A stretch of 64,000 bases of DNA from positions 63,766,780 through 63,830,779 of the forward strand of contig OZ018321.1 in the NCBI GenBank assembly GCA_963969495.1. Direction: 5' to 3'. Positions within the stretch are counted from its first letter, which is position 1, and each line of letters starts with the position of its first letter. The stretch comes from Ceratothoa steindachneri (lineage: Eukaryota; Arthropoda; Malacostraca; Isopoda; Cymothoidae). Below the pieces are notes generated by a model that was given only the letters and a program-made list of their open reading frames with translations, ran no database searches and was not told where the DNA came from. Position numbers and translations under genes: made by a program. Positions 57,777 to 64,000 of this stretch are shown here, piece after piece.

Positions 57777-59313
57777 TGTGATAGAACGTGTTGAAGCTGC
57801 GTTTAATTTCAACTCCTACCCCGTATTATTTAAAACCACGATGCTGCCCACGTGCATCTTCGATTCGAGGCTTGGAGTCTAATCTCAGCTACCGGATGCC
57901 AATGTTTAAACAAGGAGGTTATCGTCCCCCCGTTCGCCCCCATACGCCGACCTCGCCAGATCGAGTTAGGCTTATGAACAGATAAGGCATTGTTCCCCGG
58001 CCCGGCTGTGCGTTCCCTCCAAGCTTCCACTCCATTTTCCCCCACGCCAAGGAGATGTCCTGGCTATTTATATGGAAACTTTACCACTAAGATCAGATTG
58101 GAGATCCAGATTTTCGTCGCGAAACATCACCACGACCCTCTCTCCCTTTGTGCGCCAAGGGACCTCGACCTCGAGATTCACCATCACTTGTCCAGAAGGA
58201 GGACAATATTCCTTGAGTGCCAAAGGTTCGAGCCTTTCCGACGCCAAGTCCCTGTTGTTCAAGGAGAACAGCATTAGAACAGCCATTGTTCGTTTTGAGC
58301 CCTTCGCCAAGAAACGGTTCTCATCCCCCCCTGTTGTTCAAGGAGAACAGCATTAGAACAGCCATTGTTCGTTTTGAGCCCTTCGCCAAGAAACGGTTCT
58401 CATCCCCCCCCCCTGTTGTTCAAGGAGAACAGCCTTAGAACAGCCATTGTTCGTTTTGAGCCCTTCGCCAAGAAACGGTTCTCTTCCCCCCCCCCCTGTT
58501 GTTCAAGGGAGAACAGCATTAGAACAGCCATTGTTCGTTTTGAGCCCTTCGCCAAGAAACGGTTCTCTTCCCCCCCTGTTGTTCAAGGGAGAACAGCATT
58601 AGAACAGCCATTGTTCGTTTTGAGCCCTTCGCCAAGAAACGGTTCTCATCCCCCCCCCCTGTTGTTCAAAGGAGAACAACATTAGAACAGCCATTGTTCT
58701 TGAGCCCGTAGACAAGAGACGGTTCTCATTCCCCCCTTTGTTCAGAAGAGAACAAAGTAGAACAGCCATTGTTCTTCAAGCCGTTCGTCGAGTAACGGTT
58801 CTCCTTTCCAAGACGCCTCGTCAGGATCCTTTTACCCCCCCCCCCCCTTCGGCTGGAACTCGCCAGCGGACCGAATATTCCTTCAAGTACCTTCCACTGC
58901 ACCCTAATGAAAAGTTACGTAAGCCAAACGTCACCTTTTGAGTATTGATCCCTTTTTGTCAATTCTATCCTGTTCTTTAAATGGTTTATCGAACCATCCC
59001 ATCTCTTTAACTCTATATTTGTTTTACCTTTTTTAATCCCTTAAATCCTTGGATTAGCCCGAGTCTCCACGACCCTTTCCATTCTGTTTATGTCAATATT
59101 TTCCGTTTTTGTGTATTGTTTATAGTTATTATTAATAAAACTCTATTTTATTAATGATAGCAATATTATTATCCTTGAGCTCAGTTCCACTTCTTAAGCA
59201 TTTTGAAGATACATAATATCGGCCGCCAGACAGTAAACGCACTCTAAAGATAATTAAGGAAGTTCCCTCAACGAATAGATATATATGGTATCGTCGGGAG
59301 TCATTCTACGACA
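57777..59313 (+). repeat. 3' LTR of the 53149-59313 element
   Basis: 1537 bp, near-identical to 53149-54677 and with the same six-unit array (58252-58740). Differences are mostly in the length of C runs plus isolated substitutions (for example at 57873-57883). Confidence 0.92.
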
Positions 59314-59318
59314 CAGCG

Positions 59319-59948
59319 CTTTCCTCCTTACTTTTTCTTTTTCTTTCCTTTCTGAAGCTCTTAATTGTCTATTATGCTCTGGAATATCAGGACCTCCAAT
59401 TTGAAAGGTACCTTTACTTCCAACCTTCTCATTTTGTCCTTTAATAAAGGTCAGTTTCCTAGTAGGTATTTTTTTTTCTTTACTACAACAGCAGTTAATG
59501 TAGGCTTCAGTCTCACAGCCATTCCAACCTACTTCCCCACAACTGGAAATTTGACATTTGCATGTCAATATATCAAATAACTTATCTAGTTTTGCAATGA
59601 ACCTCTCTTTTACTTTAATTTTCCCTTTACCAAGGGAAACTTTTACTGCCTCCTTCCACACTTCCTTAAGCTTTGATATTATTGTGACCTCTTGATTTAC
59701 AACAGGTGGTTTGAAGAGAGCATTAGCTTTGGTCCACTGATTAATCAAACCTGATACATGTCTTTTACCGGCTGGTCTACTTCATAATTTCTCCGATCAT
59801 CTTCACTTTGCTCCCTCAGGTAGATGCCGTACCTCAAAATATCTCCTATTGTTGGTAACTCAGACACCATTAACCTTTGTTCAGTCCCAACAAAATTAGT
59901 CAGATAAGAACTTGATTTGGACCTTTTCTTGATTTTCGCCATTGTCAC
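59319..59948 (-). pseudogene. Family-2 orphan protein, N-terminal part
   Basis: Starts MTMAKIKKRSKSSSYLTNFV at 59948, then LPTIGDILRYGIYLREQ. A one-base shift near 59747 leads into INQWTKANALFKPPVV, KFIAKLDKLFDILTCKCQI-type sequence (about 59575), a cysteine-rich stretch with CNGCET-like spacing and INCCCSKEKKIP (about 59500), and a charged end cut by the LTR element at 59318. The cysteine pattern suggests metal binding. This is an arthropod-wide family that I know only as uncharacterised. Confidence 0.65.
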
Positions 59949-60441
59949 ACTAATCGCAGGTATGTCTGCAAATGAAAAGATGGCACTTAGATTAAGAAAT
60001 AATTTCTACCAAATAATTATATGTTATTCTAAAATGATCCACAGTCTTTACTAGCATTACAAAAAAAATGTAAATGATCTATAAACAGTTACCAGTTACA
60101 ATAGTTTCCAGAACTGGCAACACTACTGGAATATTGCCTTTCACTGAGTAATGAGTACTGGCTACTTGCAATTTTGGAGTTAGACCAAACTAAATTAAGG
60201 GTGATTTTTAACAGGTTTCCTACTTCTCATGTCTCTCTATACATTTTTACATTTTTTTAGACAAATATCTTTCAGACTAAATAAATGTATTGATGATAGA
60301 AAATGGTAAATTTAATCTTTTATAGGTAACTAAAATAATAGTAAAATATAGTAAATGACCCAGAACTAACAATATTTCAACTTCAAATTGATGTAGCTTA
60401 GTTCAATTAGTTTCATAAAATTCTAGAGTATAACCCGCCCT
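59949..60441. other. 5' region of the family-2 element
   Basis: AT-rich non-coding sequence between the start codon of the family-2 gene and its right inverted repeat. No clear promoter element seen. Confidence 0.5.
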
Positions 60442-61157
60442 AATACTCCAGATACATTCTGTTATATCTGCTGACAGTTCATTAAAACAAAAGCAAAGAG
60501 GATCTCGTCTGACAGCATCTATGAGAATGTGTGAAGCTTACAAAGCATATTTTGGCATACCATTTGGGGACCAAGACAAACCCTGAGTACTTCATTTCAC
60601 TTGTGAACACTGTAGGGAAATTTTGGAAAGAAAGAAAATTGTTTGTTATAAAGAGTAAAATATTAAATATGACATGTATTTAAAGAGTAATACAAATATT
60701 TTTTTTTACTTTTACAAGATGGTATAGAGGGGAAAGAAGAACCATGAAGTTTGCCATTCTACAAATTCAGCGTGAACCTACTTACGGCTCAAGCAACTAC
60801 TACTTATGCATAATGGACCGTATCAAGAGAAACAGCACTGGCCACAAAGGACTGAGTTCTCTGTTGGAGGACATAATGTCATGTAGGGGCAATTGATAGA
60901 CTGCCAAATGTGTTGTTTCCTCCATTGCATTCAAAACTAGTTCTCATGAAGCAGTTTTTTAGAGCTCTTAACCAAGAGTGGGCAGTCTTCAAATACCTTC
61001 AAAACAAAATTTGCCTATTTGTTGTAAATATTGCATCATCTAGATCACGAAAGAAAAGTTTAAAAGTATTAATGGCTATTTTCTATTATTTTGTAATAAA
61101 AGAAGTTAGAAAATAACACTTAGTGGCCAGGAACAAAAATTGTGTTACATAATGTAA

Positions 61158-61480
61158 CTGAGCCCCACCTTTCTTATCTGATCTAAATCCCCTTGTTCAC
61201 TACCTATCGAACATCTGTTATCCTTCTTATACTCTCATCAAAAATTTTCAATACACTTTACCTGTATTTCTCGCATGACCCTTTCGCCCCGTTACCCTTA
61301 TACAAGGGCACTATTACAACACTCTTACGATCTCAAGTTACTCTTAAACTTTTAAATTCCTTACACTACAGCCGCCATACCCATTCCAAAGCACAATCAC
61401 CACCACTTTTGAGATCTCAGGGACTAAATCATCTACACAAGCTGGAATCCCATTTTTCAAACAGAAAAACTTCTTGTTGT
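61158..61480 (-). pseudogene. LINE reverse transcriptase, N-terminal part
   Basis: Minus strand: LEWVWRLC (about 61385), VIVPLYKGNGAKGSCEKYR (about 61325), then pieces matching the segment between ISLL and the DLEKAYD motif, ending at the TAA that borders the family-1 element. The order and orientation continue directly into 50625, so the two parts were one LINE. Confidence 0.7.
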
Positions 61481-63100
61481 TTATTTATTTCATACTCCGT
61501 TATAGCAATTAATTTACTCCCAAGAAGCTAATGATATTTAGATTTGTATCAGCTGCCATCACCACATATAAATTAAATCAGTATTAGACAATATTCCTAA
61601 AAACGTTATATAATTCAACGGATATAAATAATTTGTGATTATCTGTATAACCACAGATAGCGACTATTACACTATCGGATAGAAACCGTATTATTCAGTA
61701 TGTGGCGGGGTCTTGTTGGTTGCCATAATTTAGGTTTGTTAAAGGCTATGGAAAATGTATTTCAATTTTCATTTGATATTTTGAGTTGGTCGAGGTGCAA
61801 ATATTGTTCAAAAGTTGCCATTGATTAGATTTAGGGTGTCCTCACTTTGTTTTTCTACTGCTTATTGCAGAACGCAAAAGTAGCTTTGAAAAGTCTGTTC
61901 CCTATGTATGGTTAAGTCAAGTAGGAGTGACTCATAGGTTAGTTTGAATTCATGAAGATATAGAATATGCTCTTACAGCGAAACATTGATCAAGAATTAA
62001 GGAGTAAATCATAGATACTCAAGTCGTAGAGTATATGAAGAAGAGTCGAGAAGCAAAATCTTCGTTTTTCCAACAATTATTTTATTCAATTTCATTCAAA
62101 AAGAACGATTAATTTCCTTAATTATGTACAACACTCTAAGCTTCCAGAAATAACGCTCTACAGAGCCATGATATACTTTACATTTTAAATGATTCACTTT
62201 TAACAACTCATTTCGACAAAAAAGCTGAAACAATCTCCAAAACTTTGTACTCTTACACTTAATTCTGAATTGTTTTTATAAATAGAAATGTGTTTTGCAG
62301 TTCTTTTCCTACAAAAATGAAACTCACTGGAGTTACTTATAATAATAATAAGAAAAAAAATTCTGTCGTGCTCGTTCAAAAAGCGAAAGGTAATAATAAA
62401 GGAGAAGAGAAGTAAGTCAGTAGGAAGAAAATATGAAATCGGTATTCAGATAGATGCTGGTTGAGAGCAAAGAGTGTGTGGGAGAAACGGAGACAACCAT
62501 ACAGGCTTGCACAATATAAATAGAAGTACCACGGTCACCACTGGAACAGAGACGGTTTCTAGGGACTGGGGGAAGAAAGGCCGAGGGTGAGTAGGATATG
62601 CAAGAGCGATTTCAGCTGTAGAAGACACACACGAGATGTTGAGAAGATCTAGCTATGATTACTCCGTAATGAGTAAGCTCTCGAATCCTCATGACAGCGC
62701 ACATGTGGATCCGAAGTTGAGAAGTGGGGACGGCGAAGAAGACGGTGAGACGCAATGTTTTGAGTTGTATGAATAGGGCAGAGGTTCAGGTCCCAGTTAT
62801 TATGCCACCAATTGTATCGGGATACGGCGTTATAAGGTCCTGCGATAAGACATTGTAGCCCTCTCATGCCACTATCATTTTCTCTATTGTCCCTCTCTGT
62901 CCCAATGTGTACCACTCAAGGTATCGTCTCCGCTATTTCCTATACATATATGTTCTGTCCTTTACTTCCACTTCTTACATGAAAGGCTCCCTTTTTCACC
63001 TCTTCTTTTTTTCCAAACTCATCGCCCTTTCTCCAGTATCATCCGTTCTAGGTTTTCCTTAGCTCCTTGATCGCCATATACATAATACTCCTAATTCATA
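61481..63100. other. No recognisable gene
   Basis: AT-rich with chance ORFs (62446-62628, 62649-62915). From about 62900 on, pyrimidine-rich sequence may belong to the LINE fragment that follows, but no motif is secure. Confidence 0.45.
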
Positions 63101-63399
63101 TTTCCTATCAATTTGCCTCATCCACCTATGGCACCAGGATGCATTATCGGTTTCAAAGACAATCAGCATAGGTCTCGCATCCAATCTCCTACAAACTGAG
63201 CTTACAGCTAGTTTTTATCCTTCAAACTCTCTCTTCATACACGCTTCAATCCATCTTATCCTTATCTGCTACCTCACTTGAATTCTTTTCATTATCTCTA
63301 CTTCTATCTTTGTCACTCAACAAGCCTAAATCTATGCAATATTTTGGGGGCTCCTATCCCATTCTGTAGATAGAGGAGAGTAGGAAAGGAAGCAAAGGA

Positions 63400-63489
63400 A
63401 AAATAATGGCGTAGGCGAGTTGCGAACAGCTTCCCGCGTCGCTGGACCACTGTTAGCCAGCGGCGAATCCACTCGGCCATCCTGAGTCT
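63400..63489 (-). other. tRNA-derived SINE head or tRNA pseudogene
   Basis: Minus strand begins CTCAGGATGGCCGAGTGG, close to the start of a tRNA-Leu, with A-box TGGCCGAGTGG (63479-63469). A B-box-like GTTCGCAACTC (63428-63418) lies about 50 bases on. The T-arm is altered (GCAACT for GAATCC) and the acceptor ends do not pair well, so it is not a working tRNA. It appears to be inserted in LINE-derived sequence. Confidence 0.55.
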
Positions 63490-63559
63490 CAAAAAAGACT
63501 CATTCAAACAAAGCTTTTGAGCCGCTCGCCTGCACTTCTCGTACGCTATAATTCCACAG

Positions 63560-64000
63560 CTCTCTTATTATTTGATTTGTTGGCCTGTTTAGTTGTCAGG
63601 TTTCTCTACATTTTTAGCTAATTCTGGCGCTTATGCTTATCAAATATCTGCTTGTAGTAAACTGACATTCGTAAGTATCTTTACTCATTTACCAACTCTA
63701 AGATAATATTACCAAACTCCCATCTGTTATCCCTACCTTCCCCAAATATCATTACTTTACATTTTCTAATCAACCTTATACTCAACTCTTTCCCATATTG
63801 AGACACTACTACATTCTAAACCTTATGATGTCCCACTGAGTACAACTATATCATCCTCAACCCTGAGACACTGAGTTGTCTCCCCAAAAATGTGACTCAT
63901 TGATTTGCTCTCTTTACCATTGCCAGTAGTTCTTCTATGAAGAGGCGTAATAGACTTGGGGACATGCTACATCCATATCTGACCTCTTGCATAATTCTCC
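63560..64000 (-). pseudogene. LINE reverse transcriptase fragment, runs off window end
   Basis: Minus strand from 64000: MQEVRYGCSMSPSLLRLFIEELL (the RQGCxLSPxLF motif), then VEDDIVVLS near 63860 (the catalytic ADD region, changed to EDD), then YGKELSIRLIRKCKVMIFGEG (about 63790), the thumb. This RT type differs from the CR1/L2 and Jockey-like pieces elsewhere. Frames change twice. Confidence 0.68.

Larger units (their letters stand above)
53149..59313 (+). mobile_element. Young non-autonomous Gypsy-like LTR retrotransposon
   Basis: LTRs 53149-54677 and 57777-59313 begin TGTGATAG and end TTCTACGACA. A perfect 5-bp duplication CAGCG lies at 53144-53148 and 59314-59318. The LTRs differ by only a handful of substitutions and poly-C lengths, so insertion is recent. 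PBS-like TGGTATCAGATGTG is at 54705 and PPT ggagggg at 57770-57776. A single long ORF (55047-57359) fuses gag, protease, linker, the end of RT and RNase H. Integrase and the RT core are missing. It interrupts the family-2 gene. Confidence 0.93.
51181..60442 (-). mobile_element. Family-2 DNA transposon, interrupted
   Basis: Terminal inverted repeats TAGGGCGGGTCATACTTTGG (51181-51200) and, read inward from 60442, TAGGGCGGGTTATACTCTAG (17 of 20 identical; all three differences are transitions). A perfect 9-bp duplication ATACTCCAG lies at 51172-51180 and 60443-60451. Without the LTR element it is about 3.1 kb and carries one minus-strand gene in pieces. It sits within the N-terminal codons of the family-1 gene. 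A 9-bp duplication is usual for MULE-type and close to the 8 bp of hAT and P elements; the superfamily is undetermined. Confidence 0.85.
50629..61154 (+). mobile_element. Family-1 DNA transposon, second copy, interrupted
   Basis: Left end CACTATGTAACA (50629) and right end, read inward, CATTATGTAACA (61154). TAA flanks both (50626-50628 and 61155-61157). Subtracting the nested family-2 element leaves about 1.26 kb. Coding remnants on the plus strand are RGYNHTP just before 51180, continuing after the nested element with DTFCYIC (60452), YKAYFGIPFGDQDKP (about 60537), MKFAILQIQREPTYGSSNYYLC (about 60743) and VLFPPLHSKLVLMKQFFRAL (about 60908). These match, in order, the protein at 24174-25850. 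The ends match the CACTGGGTAACAAT ends of that copy. Confidence 0.8.

Overview
The window reads as intergenic DNA from an arthropod genome, most likely a crustacean or chelicerate. The guess rests on the mix of mobile elements: a Gmr1-like Gypsy lineage, Tc1, mariner, hAT, several LINE clades, and two orphan arthropod DNA-transposon families. It also rests on long TA and GA microsatellites and class II tRNA-derived repeats. No host protein-coding gene can be recognised with confidence. Almost every coding signal is a mobile element, most of them broken, so this is a record of successive insertions rather than an operon or pathway.

Layout. 1-1.3 kb: two non-LTR retrotransposon (LINE) fragments. 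3142-7445: a minus-strand LTR element with gag and protease only (TSD GTGAC). 8185-14907: a decayed plus-strand Gypsy element whose integrase lies upstream of RT/RNase H, which is the Gmr1 order. 15.1-15.8 kb: a Tc1-like remnant. 16.6-18.0 kb: a LINE remnant. 19.95-20.63 kb: a large inverted repeat whose arms carry tRNA-like heads. 23.0-26.5 kb: a Tc1-like transposon split by a 2.3-kb DNA element that carries orphan protein family 1. 27.1-28.1 kb: a CR1/L2-like LINE. 28.1-38.6 kb: a mariner-like gene split by a tandem LTR-int-LTR-int-LTR array (TSD GTATT). 41.5-43.0 kb: hAT and mariner remnants. 43.06 kb: a small ORF with a signal-peptide-like start. 46.5-48.5 kb: a mariner fragment fused to a Mag-like Gypsy remnant.

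The most informative region is 49.4-61.5 kb, a four-level nest. A minus-strand LINE is split by a family-1 element (50629-61154, TSD TAA). That element is split by a family-2 element (51181-60442, TSD ATACTCCAG). The family-2 element is split by a young LTR retrotransposon (53149-59313, TSD CAGCG) that still carries an open 770-codon reading frame. The nest gives ends and target duplications for two transposon families whose proteins are usually left as uncharacterised. 61.5-64 kb holds a tRNA-derived repeat and another LINE fragment.

How they relate. Four LTR elements (3.1, 8.2, 28.6 and 53.1 kb) look like one Gypsy lineage. At least three of them share a gag start motif (QGxxLGLSGK-like), three show a CCHC knuckle and an unusual DTGC/DTGR protease site, and most have LTR ends close to TGTG...ACGACA. 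Three are internal-deletion derivatives that would depend on enzymes supplied in trans. The fourth shows the original domain order. All family assignments come from reading translated motifs by eye. No database search was run.
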